From contig NC_133169.1 in assembly GCF_040802235.1 (NCBI RefSeq), forward strand, positions 43,469,034-43,533,033: a DNA stretch of 64,000 nucleotides, given 5' to 3'. The stretch comes from Manis javanica. Its lineage: Eukaryota > Chordata > Mammalia > Pholidota > Manidae. Numbering within the stretch: position 1 is the first letter of the stretch; each line of letters begins with the position of its first letter. Position numbers and translations under genes: made by a program. Positions 36,100 to 48,704 of the stretch are shown here, piece by piece. Below the pieces are notes generated by a model. It searched no databases and was not told the DNA's origin. It saw only the letters and a list, made by a program, of their open reading frames with translations.

Positions 36100-38800
36100 G
36101 TGTCATTCCGCTGTTATTCCAGTAACATAGTAACATACAGGAGGCCAGCTCCAGGCATTTTCCCAAGGTGCCAGAAGGGCCAGCCATTGCTGGACCATGT
36201 GTCAGAATGTCCAGGACCGTGTCCACTCAACAGAGTCTCCAGGGTTTAATGCATTTGGGACTGGCAGCAGGGTGTTGCTCTGCTGGTCATATCCTAACTT
36301 CAGTAACTCCTCTTTGGTTTGCACATATGCTTGTATAGGAAAGGCAGCCATGTGTGTTAGCATATCCACAGGGCTCAAGGCTCCTTTTCAGTGCTTCTCA
36401 TTCAAACGCCATAGAACTGTGCATAAGTGAACTGACCATCCCTGTAGACTATTGGTGTCTGACTTCAGGCCAGATTTTCAACAAACCATTGTACCTTTCT
36501 ATCATGCCTGCTCTGGTAAGGATATATGGTACATGAAACTTCCACTTTATCCCTAACTGATGTACAAATTCTTGTAATATATGTTCAGTAAAGTGGGTGC
36601 CTTGATCGCTCTGTCACCTGTGACTGTCCATAGGCTGCAAAGAAACACTCTAGACCTCTCTTGGTGTTTTGCTGATTTGCACAATGTGCAGGAAAAGCAA
36701 CTAACAGTCCAGTAGCTGTGTCCACACAAGTCTCAGCATTCTGATATCCTTCTTATATGGGCAGAGGCCCAATAGAGTCTAACTGCCACCTGACAAGGTG
36801 TATCAGACCCTTTACTGTGGTCCATGTTGCTGTAGGATATAGTGTAAGCCCCTCTTAGAGCACACAAGACACTCATTCTGGGTTCTGCTGACTTATTCAA
36901 AGGTCTACAGCAAGCCCCACTGATGGGCTACAGCTCCCATTGTCTTTCGTCCTGCATACAACAAATGCTAATGTAACTATTGGGCCACATCAAAGGCAGG
37001 CTTTCCTTGTAGCCAACATACCTGGGCCAATGTGTCTGCTTCATCATTCCCTGGGGATGCCAAAGGCAAATAGCCAGTTGCGTGATCTATGATAACTGTC
37101 TTAGTTTGACCAGAGGCCCATAGGTCTTGCCACAAATCTTGCCCCCAAAGAGGCCAGTGAAAAACCATCCCATTGGCATGGTGCCATAATGGTAGCTGTA
37201 GAGTCAAGTGCCAAAAGACAGACCAGCTGTCAGGGCAGACGACTATAGGGGAGGTCTCCTGGTTGATCATGAGCCATACCACCCAGATCTCAGCACATTG
37301 CCTGCTCTTCCCTGCTCCATCCTCCATCCATATTGTCTCAGCCTTAGGATGGAAAGCCACAGCCCTCCACTTCGGTGGCTACCCGCGACTGAAGCCATCT
37401 GTGTACCAAGTGTCTTCAGGTATAGAGGCTTTTCTCTCCTGACAAGGACTCATGGATACAAATGGCTCAAAACAAGTTCTTCCCTCTTTCCACGGGTATT
37501 TATTACTGGCCCCAATAAGCATTGGAGTTCTCCCTTAAGGGCTATTTGACAGCGTGCTGTGATGCTGTAAATATGCGACCATTTGGCCAGTTTAGGTCCC
37601 TGTGCCATGTGATTTCATGACCTTTGGGTCTAGTCTCACACCCTGTGATGTATAGGTGGTTATTATATAGGTCAGAGTTGTTCCAGTCATGGCTCAGTAG
37701 CCAGCAAAGCGTGGAACTCAGCCGCCAGTTGCTACTCTATCAAGGTGTACTGGACCTCTGCTCCTTTCCATAGTTGTGACCAGAATCCAATAGGTTAGCA
37801 GGTCCATTCAAGCTGCTGCCAAAGGCCCCATGCATAACCATCTTCAGTTACATGAACATCTAGCTTGTAGGGCCTTGATGAGTCCATTACATTCAAGGAC
37901 TGTACTGCCTTGACTACCCACTTATCAGCAGTAAAATAAGCTGTATATGTTTCATCAATCACACCAGATGCTCTTCCATACCAACTGGTAAAAGGGCTTA
38001 AGAGTTTGTGCCCAGTGCAGGATAAATACTACAGAGCAGCCCAAAAGACCCCAAAACTCTTGTGATGCTGCCACAGTGGTAGGGGTGGGGAAAGCCTGGA
38101 CCTTGTCTATGACTGCTTCTGCAAAAAGTTTAATTTTACCCACTCTGACAACCCCCAGGAACTGTGCTAACAAACCAGGCCCCTGAACACTGGTGCTGTT
38201 CACAGCCTGTCCTTTCTCCTGTAGATGTTGCAGCAGTCTAGGGCTGTTTCTAGACTATGACACTTGGTGGGACTGTGGAGGTATGCCTGTGGAAGGACAG
38301 TGAATGTACACTGCAAGCTTTCCCAGGTGAAGGCAAACTGTTTCTGACTTCCCTTTGTTATGGCAGTAGAGAAGAAAGCATTAACAAGGTCCACAACATA
38401 ATGACACATTCCTTGTTCATGAGTGAGGGTGTCCACAAAGGGCTGCAATAGAGGGGACAGCAACATGCAAGGGGGGTGGGACTTTATTCAATACCCTGTA
38501 ATCCATGGTCATATGCTTGCAGTTGTCTGGCCTCTTCACTGGCCACACTGGGGGATTAAAAGGACTATAAATGGCCTTTACGATGTCCAAATTCTCCAAC
38601 TCCTATAGAGTTTCTCCAATTTCCTTGTGTCCCCAGGGCGTATATACTGCTTAGTATTTGTCTCCCACTGAGGTACAGGCAGAGCTACAGGTGGGTGCTT
38701 AGCTAGTCCCCTCAGAGCTGCCTTTACCACATGTACCCTCACTCTGAACTCACCTGCAGTGGTCTGTAACCTCAAGTGCTGCAGGATATCTATACCCAAA
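36100..38800 (-). pseudogene. ERV-L-like pol remnant (protease end, RT, RNase H, integrase)
   Basis: In sense from 38800 down: a protease end (GIDIL) and reverse transcriptase start (38799-38578); the RT core with VDLVNAFFS and VLPQAYLHSPT (38466-38200; the family usually has G where this has A); the RT connection with a KVQAFPTP motif (38203-37955); RNase H text with DSW and GNDEADTLA (37360-36977); and weak integrase-like text to about 36100. Frames are broken by stops and shifts between every block, so nothing is expressed as an enzyme. Confidence 0.8.
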
Positions 38801-38949
38801 GTATATTCAGGGATGGGAGAAATATACTCAGTATACTCTATTGGGGTAATGCCCTGTCTCCAGTGGGATTTGGGCTTTATTCAGTCTAATAGCCTCACCT
38901 CCATAGCTGCCTTTTACAGCTGGGGTCCCAGGAAAATGCTCAGTTGCCA

Positions 38950-40026
38950 TTAATCAGATAACATTCAGCTCCTTTGCCTACCAGTGCCAGGACAATTTGT
39001 ACATTCATGGGGGATCAATGAATTGGTAATTCTACATGTGGCCTCTGGTCCCCACCACATCCCCTAAGGTGGGGGCCTTGACCCCCACCTCAGTCAAAGC
39101 ACAATGCCCAATCTTCCTCCTGTGTGGGTGAGGGCCCAGGCAGAGCCTGAGTACTGTCCCCCAGGAAGTCCCATAGGGATACAGGCCAGACATGGGGCTT
39201 TGTCTCCAGCCTCTATGTCCTGGACCTCAGTGGCTGGAACTACTGCTCTGGCTTTAACTGGTGTCACAGTTCTAACAGGACCCTATTGCACTGCCCATCA
39301 ATAGGCACTTTCACTACCCCGGCCTTTATTAAGTCAACCCACATCTGAGTCCTCGAGACCTTCCCCGGTCCTTTGCACCTCTTCTTTCAGTAATAGCCTG
39401 TACTTCCTTCCATTCTCTTATTGTTTCAATCTCCTCCAGAGCTGCTAAACTATGAGTAGCCTCACTTATGGGCTGCTCTATGTGGGAGGTAAGAATAGTC
39501 AATAGGGACACAAGGAGAGATACAAAATATCTTCCAGTAGCGAAACCTGTCTTCTCGATAAATGTCTTTTAAGGGCATCCTATAGGTCACAACCCAGCTC
39601 CTCCAAGTGAAGCCAAATTGTGTGTCTCTCCTCGAAAACACTTTCCCCTATCTCAACAAACATCCCATAATCCCGGCTTTGGCATGTCTACTCAGGGCCT
39701 CTGAGCAGTCTTTTTTCTCACAGAGGGCTGATTCCAGAGCTTCTTGTGTCTCCACCCTTCCCCAATTCTGGGAAGGTACCCACCCATTTAGTAGGAGCTT
39801 TCCCCTAGTCTAAATTTCCCACTAGGTGCTCCCCAGTTGGGAGCCCCACAGATACAGGTCTCCTGGCTGATGCCACACCCTCCACTGCTGGAGCCAAGGG
39901 GGAACTCCCCACCATCCACAGGGACATTTCCTGGTATCTCCCCATCATCTCCAGGGGCAGCCTGCCTAAGTTTCACACCCACAAAGACAGATTTTGGGTT
40001 CAGATGTCCTACTGACTCTTGCCACA
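38950..40026 (-). pseudogene. ERV-L-like gag region remnant and primer-site area
   Basis: Minus-strand interior between the 5' LTR and pol. Short open stretches (for example 39511-39329) have gag-like charged, Glu-rich text but no domain I can prove. Just inside the 5' LTR, the sense sequence starts TGTGG and shows partial agreement with a tRNA-Leu-type primer site, including a downstream GAACCCA; I give this low weight. Confidence 0.5.
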
Positions 40027-40355
40027 TGTAACCTGGGGGTGGAGTGAGGAATAAGTTCCCAGCTCTGGGCAAATAATCTTTGAAGCCAAAATCAAAGGGA
40101 GAAATAAAGTGGGAAACACTTGTTTATTGCCTACAAGCAGTCATCCACTTCTGCTTAACTGTGTCTCTCATGAACAGCCTGCAAAACAGGGTCCCACCCC
40201 ACCTCTGCAGTCTAGTTATGCCCTCGCTCCCCCTTGTAATCACCTGTTGATATGAAGATGGACTACTTCTCTCCACCCCCTTGGCAACATCTATTGATAT
40301 GGCGATGCACTAAGGCCAGGGGAGAGATTCTGGAAATACTGCAATTTTACCCACA
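40027..40355 (-). repeat. ERV-L-like 5' LTR
   Basis: Partner of 34847-35174, with TG...CA ends. It is followed on the plus side by the second copy of the five-base target and then by copy C sequence matching copy B at 25750. Confidence 0.85.
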
Positions 40356-42004
40356 CTTGTGTTTCATTTTTTAAAGAGAAGACCCACGTATGTTTTCTTA
40401 TTTCACAGTATAGTATATAGACTCTCTTGCAATAGCTTTTTCACTTACTACTTGATGAGAATCTTTACTTATCAGTTCTAGAGATTGCCTTTCTTATGTA
40501 TTATAACCAATGAATAACCTACTCTATTATGTATACCATAGATTTACTAATGTCCTGTTTTTGACATTCAGGTACTTTACAAAATTTTGCATTTATGAAC
40601 AATGCAATAAATAAAAAACCTTTCAAAGATATTATTGAATATAGGAGGTACATCAGGGTAATACCTAACTGAGCCAATGACTGTTTATCAGTCTCTGTTT
40701 TTCACTTCCTCACAGCGTTCTATGACTATATTCAAAGTCCAGTACCCATAAACTCGTTTTTGCATATCCAATTGTTTTGAATATAGCAAAAACAACTCAA
40801 AAAAGGATTCTTTTGCCCATGTAGAGATTTCCTGCTTCAGATACCCCAAAAAAACTGCACCAAATATCTTTTAGCTCTAAAAAAGAAACACTTCGGAACC
40901 ACAAAATATTCCAAGATATTGAGTCTTCCATTATTTTTTCTTTCCATCTCTTTTTTGTTTTTCTGCTCTTTCTTCTTTCCTTGCAATTTTTAGTTATTAT
41001 TTGAATGTTTTTTAGAATCTATATTTTGTTGGTTTTCTTGCTATTTTTATTGCATATAGCTGCCCTAGGAAATACACTGTATTTTCTATGTCATTTAAAA
41101 TTAATAACCTACTCCTTCTGTAAAATATGTTTTGCAATTGCATAAAATCAGATAATATCATTGATTTGTTACCCTCTCATATGTACTATTACTAAATGTG
41201 CTATAAACCCCAAAAGGAAATGTAATACACATGGTTTCTGAAGTTACAGGTCTCATGAAGAAATAAACAATCATCAAATAAGAAAAACATATGTTTGGCA
41301 TTTATCCATATATCCATCATTTACTTTTCTATTCACTATTTTTTCTCAGAAAAGGATTTCTACATCTTGCGTTATCTCCTTCTGTCTGATTAATTTACTT
41401 TAGTATGCATTCTTGAACAAATCTGTCATTGACACATTCTCCTAGTCCTTTCTGTAATGATTCCCTTATTTTTCTTTCTATACCCAATCATATTTTTGAT
41501 GGGCATTAAAATTTCTGTTGACCAGTTTTTCCCTTTCAGTACTTTAAAACTATCTTTCTACCCTCTTTGGGCTACCACTATTTCTAGTGAGAAATCATCC
41601 ATTATTTGGAGCACTTTTTCCTTTTTACATACTTTTTTTTTTGCTGCTTTCAAGATTTGCTCTTTATACTCCGCTTTCAATAATTTTGAAACTATTTATC
41701 TTTGGGTTATCTGTATGTGTGTTTTCTGCTTGGTGTTTATTTAGTACCTTTTAGATACAGATTTCTATGTCATCAAATTAGAGGAGATGCTGGCTATTGT
41801 GTCAACAAATTATTGGTGGAAAATTATCTCTTTTATATCCTTCTTCACTGCATAATTTCTATCATTTTATGTTCAATTTATCTGCTCTTTCTGTAAAATT
41901 TTCCTTTCAGAAACTTAAATTTCCAAATCTATAATTTCTAATTTTTTTGTTTGCATTTCTTTTTGAGATATCTCATTTTTATGCTAAGATTTCACGTGCA
42001 TTAT

Positions 42005-42425
42005 ATGCACTGACTGTGTTATGAGTTGAAATGTGTCCTCAGACATTTCACGTTTTGAATTCCTGATCCACAGGACGTCAGAAAATGACTCTGTTTTGAG
42101 ACAGGGCTTTGAAGGCACAACTGGGTTAAAATGAGGCCTTTAGGGTGGCCTCATCCAATCTGATTGTTGTCCTTTTAATAAGAGGAGATTAGTACACACA
42201 GGGAGACACATGGGGCACTTTGCACAGAAGGATGCGCCCATGTAAATACACAGCCAGAAGGCAGGCTTTTGCAAGTCAAAGAGACACAACTTAGAGGAAA
42301 CCAACTTTGCTCACACTTCACTTTTGGACTTCTAGCTTCACATCAGTGAAGAAATAATTTCTGTTGTTTGAGTCACTAAGTCTGTGATTTTTTTTAATGA
42401 CAGCACATGCAAACACATTTGGACC
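42005..42425 (+). repeat. MaLR LTR (MLT1-like)
   Basis: Plus-strand text from 'ttatgagttgaaatgtgtcc' through 'aatgaggcctttagggtggcc', 'gtccttttaataagagga' and 'gccagaaggcaggc' to 'atttctgttgtttgagtcac' follows the order of MLT1-type mammalian LTRs, with heavy divergence. Confidence 0.75.
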
Positions 42426-44040
42426 AGAAAATGAAGTATTAGTGATGGATTTAACAAAATTTGTGCAAGGATTGTGTACTCAATCTGTAAACATTGCCGA
42501 GAATTTTAAAGAGCTTTTTTAAAATAGAGAAATATACAATATCATTGCTTGTTATATTCAGTATTATTACCATGAAAATGTTCCCTACATTGATTTGGAA
42601 TCAATTTCAATAAAAATTCTTCTGGAGGATTTGGAAATTGTTAACTTGGTTCAATTGGGCTAACAGTCTTATGTTTTCTACTAAATGCAATCATGATATC
42701 AGGAAATAATGAGGATGAAAACATCATCTAAAAAGCAACTTTAATGAATGTGGGAAAACAAACAAGGCCTTGCTAGGTGACACAAAAATAAAATAGGCAA
42801 CATGGAGGTGTACCATCCAGGATATGTGGAGGGGCAATTATTTGGCACAAACCAATGTACAGATTCATATACATTGGTTTGAAATTTATGTATGTCCTAG
42901 AAGATAAGAATATTAGATGACTAGTCTCTGAGAATAGATGCCACTTATCCCAACAATGGAGAGGACACTGATGCTTCATTAGGACGCTGCTCCCAAGAGG
43001 GGCCATACATTTTATATGTTCATAAAAATGCCATTGACATCACTTGAGAACTGTTATAGATGCCAAAAATGAAGACTTCTGGGGAATTTCTACCCTGGCA
43101 TCTCTGGTTCATTAGTGAGAATCTGAAGGGAAGTTATTCACTCTGGAAGCAGCTTTAAGTCCAATATAAAGGAAAAATCAATGAGGCATTTGGTGGTTCA
43201 ACATCTTAAAAACCCTAAGTCAGAGGACTGTGTCTCTCAATGTCCTTCTCCACTGAAGCTTAACTGAGATTGTCAGACTCAATCTAAAGGTTATGGGACT
43301 CAGACCTACATTTAAATTGTTGGATGCTTTAGAAGCAAATGAGTATCTTAGGATTCAATAGCCATACACATATTAGAAATATTTGAAAGTTTGCAGAAAA
43401 GTTTTTTCTAATGAAACGCAGTGGGATCTCATCTTTTGTGTCACTGGAGGAAAGCGTGGTGGCGTCAGCCCTCCAATCTGGGTTGGGAGTTAATGGCAGG
43501 TTCTGCAAGGACTTAGAATCTGAGAAATGAAATGTAAGTGCAACTAAATGTCTAAACCATAGAGTCTATGAAGGTCCTCTCATACTTGCTCAAAATCTCT
43601 CATCCTTTCCTGGGGAAATAATTGCCTGAGACACAGCACATGAAGGACACATGTTTCCCCTAGAAGTTGGATTCTTCAAAAAGGAAATAAACGCTGATAT
43701 GTGGAGGACAGAGAAGCCCAGTCAAAATCATTGTGAGTTTGAATGGCACGGGTATAACTTGAAACAGCAATCTGGAAGCACTTGGGAAAATTTTTGCTGT
43801 GCTCTAGCTTTTCCTATTTCTTGAAAATAAGAGCTTTCACTTTAATAAAAATTGATGAGAAGCCCCAAATTATTTAGCTGTTTCATTTTTACCTCCTTGT
43901 TTCTTCACTAAAATTATTTGAAATCTAAACATATTTGGGAAAATGTTCTTTCCCAAATTTTCTTTAAGTGTTGTTCTTACTGATCTACTGGATAATGCAA
44001 ACATTACCATGATTATAGACCCTAAGCAATTACTTTTGAT
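42426..44040. other. Intergenic, nothing recognised
   Basis: Unique-looking AT-rich DNA. I find no convincing open frame, RNA gene or repeat in either strand. Confidence 0.5.
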
Positions 44041-44410
44041 ATATTTTTAAATGAAACATAGTTAATAATAGTATTGGTTTTAATTATACAACTAGTGATT
44101 TGACAGTTACCTCCATTATTAAATACTCACCGCAACTAGTGCACTTACTGGCAACATAGAAGGATGTTCAGAACTATGAAGCAGGTTTTCTCTTCTGTAC
44201 TCTCACCCCCGTGACTACTTTACAGTATGAGTGTGATTTTGTGCCTTTTGTCTCCTTCACCCGTTTCACTCACCCACTCCAAACCCTCCCCATGGTAACC
44301 ACTTGTCACTTCTCAGTGTGGATCAGTCTATGACTGTTTTTCATTTTGTTTTGCTTTTAGATTCCATATAAAAGTGAACTCATATGGCGTTTCTCTTTCT
44401 CCACCTGGCA
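44040..44410 (-). repeat. L1 3' UTR fragment
   Basis: Minus-orientation L1 3' end with the 'cactccaaaccctccccatggtaaccac' tract and the start of ORF2 C-terminal text ('gtgaactcatatggcgtttctc'). Confidence 0.7.
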
Positions 44411-45039
44411 TATAAGCAATAACTTTTCTCCCTCTCCTTTTAATTTTCCCATCCCCACCCTCTGTTTCTGCTCAAGGGGCAGATATGGTGTTCACACGAT
44501 GTTGAAACAGTGCAGGCACAGCTACACTGGGCCCTCCTTGATCTTTGGGACTCCTTGGAGAAGGTCAGCTGGGACACAGCCCGTAGGCTACTTACTACTC
44601 AGGTACGTGGAATTGCTGTGGACAAGTGTCTCAACATGACGTGTCTCGGAGCTTTATGATATTGATATTGTCTTCAGTGCAAAGCACTCAAAAGGGAGAG
44701 AAAATCCATTATCAAAGGCAGACACTGTGGGGATTAGTGGAGCTTTAAAGGATGCTCTCTGGGTGACTTACCCTGTCCATCCCTAAAGCACACAGGCTGA
44801 GCCGAAACCATGATGGGTGATCCGCTAGTTTTGGACCAGCTCTCAGGGAAAGCAGACAGGGTTTAAAGATTTATTTCTCCAGCAGGTGAAACAGCAGAGT
44901 CTTTAAAAGTTGAGGTGTGTGATCTAGCTCATGTTGACTTATGAATTTTGAGTTAGGCTTTTTAATACTTTCCTAAAAGCAGGTCAATGCTGTCTTTCCA
45001 TTACAAAGGTATCCAAAGTTTGGAAAAAAAACCATGAAA
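44411..45039. other. Intergenic between two L1 fragments, nothing recognised
   Basis: No coding region or repeat recognised. Confidence 0.45.
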
Positions 45040-45505
45040 ATGTCGTTTTCTTTTTTTTTATTTTTTATTGAAGTACCATTGATATACAATCATATTGGTT
45101 TATTGGTTTCAAATATACAACACAGTGGTTCACCAGTTACCCACATTAGTAAATCCTCATCCCCAGCGCAGTTACTGTCTGTCAACAAACAAAGATGTTA
45201 CAGAATCAATAGCTATATTCTCCACACTGTACTACCGTCCCAGCGACCAACTGACATCATGATTGAAAATTTTGTGTCCCCTTTTCCCTCCCATCCTCCA
45301 TACCCACCGACCCCAAATGCTCCCCCATGGTCACCACCAGTCACTTCTCAGTGTCTATGAGTCTACTGCTATTTTGTTCCTTCTGTTTCACTTTGTTTTT
45401 ATATTCCACAAATAAGTGAAATCATATGGTATTTGTCTTTCTCTGCCTGACTTATGTCACTGCACATATTACTCACTAGATCCATCCATGTTGTTGCAAA
45501 TGTAA
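45040..45505 (-). repeat. L1 3' fragment
   Basis: Poly(T) start at about 45050, then the 'attgaagtaccattgatatacaatcatattgg' type end, the C-rich tract at 45280-45340, and the first ORF2 C-terminal text to 45505. It is 5'-truncated. Confidence 0.8.
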
Positions 45506-48500
45506 ATTGTCATTTTCTTATGAGCCCTTTAAATTTGAAAACACTTGTAATTTTACTCTGGAAATTACCAGTACTGGAGAGCATGGATTCTATAAAAGTG
45601 CAAAATAGGTGTGCTCACACAGAAAAGCTCAATTTGCCCTTGCTGACCCCTCTCAGTGTATGGATACAGGAAAAAAAATGGCAATGTATATTGAAATGAT
45701 CGTATGTTTCAGAGATTACTATTATTTTCTTCCCTTCTGTTCTGGATGGAAAGTTGCTTTTTCTCCCTAAATGTCTTCCGTGCTTTCCAATGCTTTTTGT
45801 TCCTACTCTCCTTTATTCTCTCAAAATATTGTGCTTCTCTCTACCTCCCTCCTAATCATCCATTTTATTACTGTCTTTCACTTTCTTTATTCTCAATCTA
45901 TTCTTTTATCCTCTCTCTGTCTTTTCCCTTTACAATCTTAATTTGTACCTTTAAGTTTATGAGTAGTGTATTCAATTCTCAAGAAAAATAATTGTAATTC
46001 CCACTGCTCAGTTATAATTCACCACTCCATTTTTGAAACCACCTTCCTTCTCATACTCTCACCACTGAAATTGTTCCCAAAGTTTGGTGAATACTCTGCA
46101 GGTTAGCCATAAATCATAAATTTTATATGTATCTGTATTATAAGATTCTGGGAAGTGGAACTTATGCTGAGAGAAAAACTGGATGCAGAAAATGTATATA
46201 AATCTGATTCATTATATCTGAAATAATGAGGGCTTTTTTTCACTTGACTCCATGTCTGTTATACCTTGGTCTGATTCACAAGGCATACATTCTGGACAGT
46301 GCTGGGAGGAACATGTGAAGAGCATGTGTGTGTGTGGAGGGTGCATGTGGTGTTTGTACATGTTGTGTGCTATGTGTGTGTTGGTGTGGGTTTGACAGAT
46401 GCTCTGCATGTCCTGATTAAGTTCTTCATCTTTAACTTCTTATCTATTTTAATCTTCCAGATTTAAATCATATTTAATTTCACTTTCTCACTGCCTTTGC
46501 CCTTTGATTTCTCTCCCCTCTATTTTACCTAAAAATAAAATAAATCAAATGCCTAATGTTTTGTATCAGGTGTTCACTTTCATGTAATTTATTCAACTTT
46601 CTGTTATTTATTATCTTTGAAAATAAAACATGAAACCAGAATATTCAAAAAATAAAAGCTTATAAATGGTCTTGGGAGAAAAGGCCTCTCCTTGTTTAAA
46701 GTCCATGGGGGTGAAAGAAATTTTCAGTCTGTTAGATATTTTTAATCATTTAATATTTATATGAACTTATTTTTGCATTAAAATATGACTATTTATTCTC
46801 CATTAGTACACTAGGTATTTGAAATTAGGTAACTTCAATACATTTTCTTATAAGATGAAAATAGAAAACATTAACGTCTTTTGGTTTTGTAAATTTAACC
46901 TATGCTAGATGACTTGCATTAGACAATGTTAAAGGAAAATTTCATTATAAAATCTTAATAATTGTGTTTGATTGCAGAAAATATTACTAATTATTTCTGA
47001 TTTTGAAACTGGTAAATACAGATTTCATGTTAAAACCATTGATTTTATTAATAAAAAAAAGTCCACATTGTAAGCAATAAGCTGAACTGATCAGATCACA
47101 TGTATATGCTCTAGTTTATAGTTTTGGGAATTTCAGATTAACAGAATATCAACAAAATGGAACTTGCAAAAATTTGAGAAACCATTACTTTGAAAGGTGT
47201 AGAAGACAAGGAACCATCCATAGAAAAACACCTAATTTTCCAGGCGTAGAGAAGAAATACCAAGGAAAGCAGAATGGAAAATGCAAATTTGACAATCCAT
47301 CATGTACAAAATCAATAATTGTTGCTTTTGTTCCAGGCGTAAAAACACTGTGTTAGCCGTGGTGTACGCAGATAATCAAGACACTGAAATAAAAGTGAAT
47401 GAGAATCTTCCCATTGGCAGAAGAATCTAAGGATACTAATTATGAATTCCCACTACCTTTACATTTTAGGAGAAACTGCTTGGTGTGGCGGCATGGCGTG
47501 CAAACGCAGCCACTGGGGAGCTGAGCAGTGACACAGAGGAGATGGGCTCAGGGCCCGAGCCTCCTGAGAAGCCTGAACGAGGAAAAGGACAGGCCACCCG
47601 GGACGCTCCCGCGGGCGGAGACCGAGGCCGCACAGTGTCTCTCTGTAAAGCACAGCCAAAGCCTGGGCACCAAAGGTTGGGTTTCATGCACACAGGTTAA
47701 GGAAGAATACTTATTCTTAAACTTACATTGTCCACTGAAAAAGCCACATATATTGGGGAAGAAACGAGGTTGGTAGGGAAATGAATTGTCATTGAAGTGA
47801 TGCTAAAGTGAAGTCAAAGAGAGTCCCTAAAGAAAAGGACGATCTGAAGGAGGAAAGCATGATCCCCGCCTCCCCCATTTAACGTTAAGTGCATGATCTT
47901 GGATGACAAACCTGTGTGTCTTTAAGAGAGGAGGACGCTCTGCTTCTCTCATTAGATGCAGGTGACATCCCTAATATTTGGTGGTTCTTGGTGTTAATTA
48001 AATGCTTCCTAGTGTTACATGCTAAATACTTGGCTTATAGTCTTAAATTTTGCTCTTTTTAAGAAAACATGGCACTGTACAATCTTAAATCAATTAGTCA
48101 AAATGTCAAAAGTATCTTTCTAATTTTTCTGGTACAGTATATATCTGCACTAAAGGAACATAAATTTCTATAATGACATTTTCATCAGAGAGTTAACAAT
48201 TTTATGAAAAATGGGGAACAATTTTAATGTTCTTCAATGGGAAGTAGATAATAAATTGGAGTATCTTCTGAATGATTAAACAGAATAAAATATGCAGGAA
48301 AGAGAAAATTCATTATGATATCTAATACACACCAAAATTTACAACAAATAAGATAACATTGATGCATAACAAATATGTACTCTATACAATTACTGTTACA
48401 TAGCTAATCCTGCAATTCCACTAGAAATAAACTTTTAAAATCATTTCAAGTAATAATGAGGGAATTGGAGTTCTTTTCTTCTTCCACAATAAATTTAAGC

Positions 48501-48704
48501 CCAGTTATATTGGGCTGTTCTACCCATAATTGTTTTGTACCTAAGTCGGCTCTGTATATGAATATCTTGGCATTTTAAAACTTTCCATTTAACCCATTGT
48601 AGTGAAGTATACATGCTTCAAAATAAAGAAGCAAATGATTTCTTAATTTGTTATATTAATATAACTTTCTTATTTACTCAACAGGTGGCTTATAATTTTA
48701 AAAC
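45506..48704. other. Intergenic upstream of the plus-strand OR pseudogene
   Basis: Mostly AT-rich. A GT-rich run lies at 46318-46395. The patch at 47465-47700 is G+C- and CpG-rich, with open frames on both strands that resemble nothing known; it sits about 1 kb upstream of the receptor, so a non-coding exon or promoter is possible but unproven. A pyrimidine tract ending in CAG at 48684 is the likely splice acceptor of the receptor exon. Confidence 0.5.

Larger units (their letters stand above)
34847..40355 (-). mobile_element. ERV-L-like provirus, old
   Basis: Two LTRs of about 328 bp (34847-35174 and 40027-40355) flank a 4.85-kb interior read on the minus strand. Flanking five-mers CCTGT (34842-34846) and CTTGT (40356-40360) fit a 5-bp target duplication with one change, and copy B shows the empty site. 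The interior contains gag-like, protease end, reverse transcriptase, RNase H and integrase-like remnants in order, with no envelope seen, as in ERV-L. All frames are broken, and the LTRs differ at many positions, so the insertion is old. Confidence 0.85.
31775..42000. repeat. Duplicated unit, copy C (no receptor retained)
   Basis: Segments 31780-32470, 33935-34846 and 40361-41640 are collinear with copy B 24170-24830, 24880-25735 and 25740-27000. The receptor half is absent: the copy starts next to the ERV LTR. It is split by an L1 (32474-33933) and an ERV-L-like provirus (34847-40355). In the non-inserted parts I see no gene. Confidence 0.8.
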
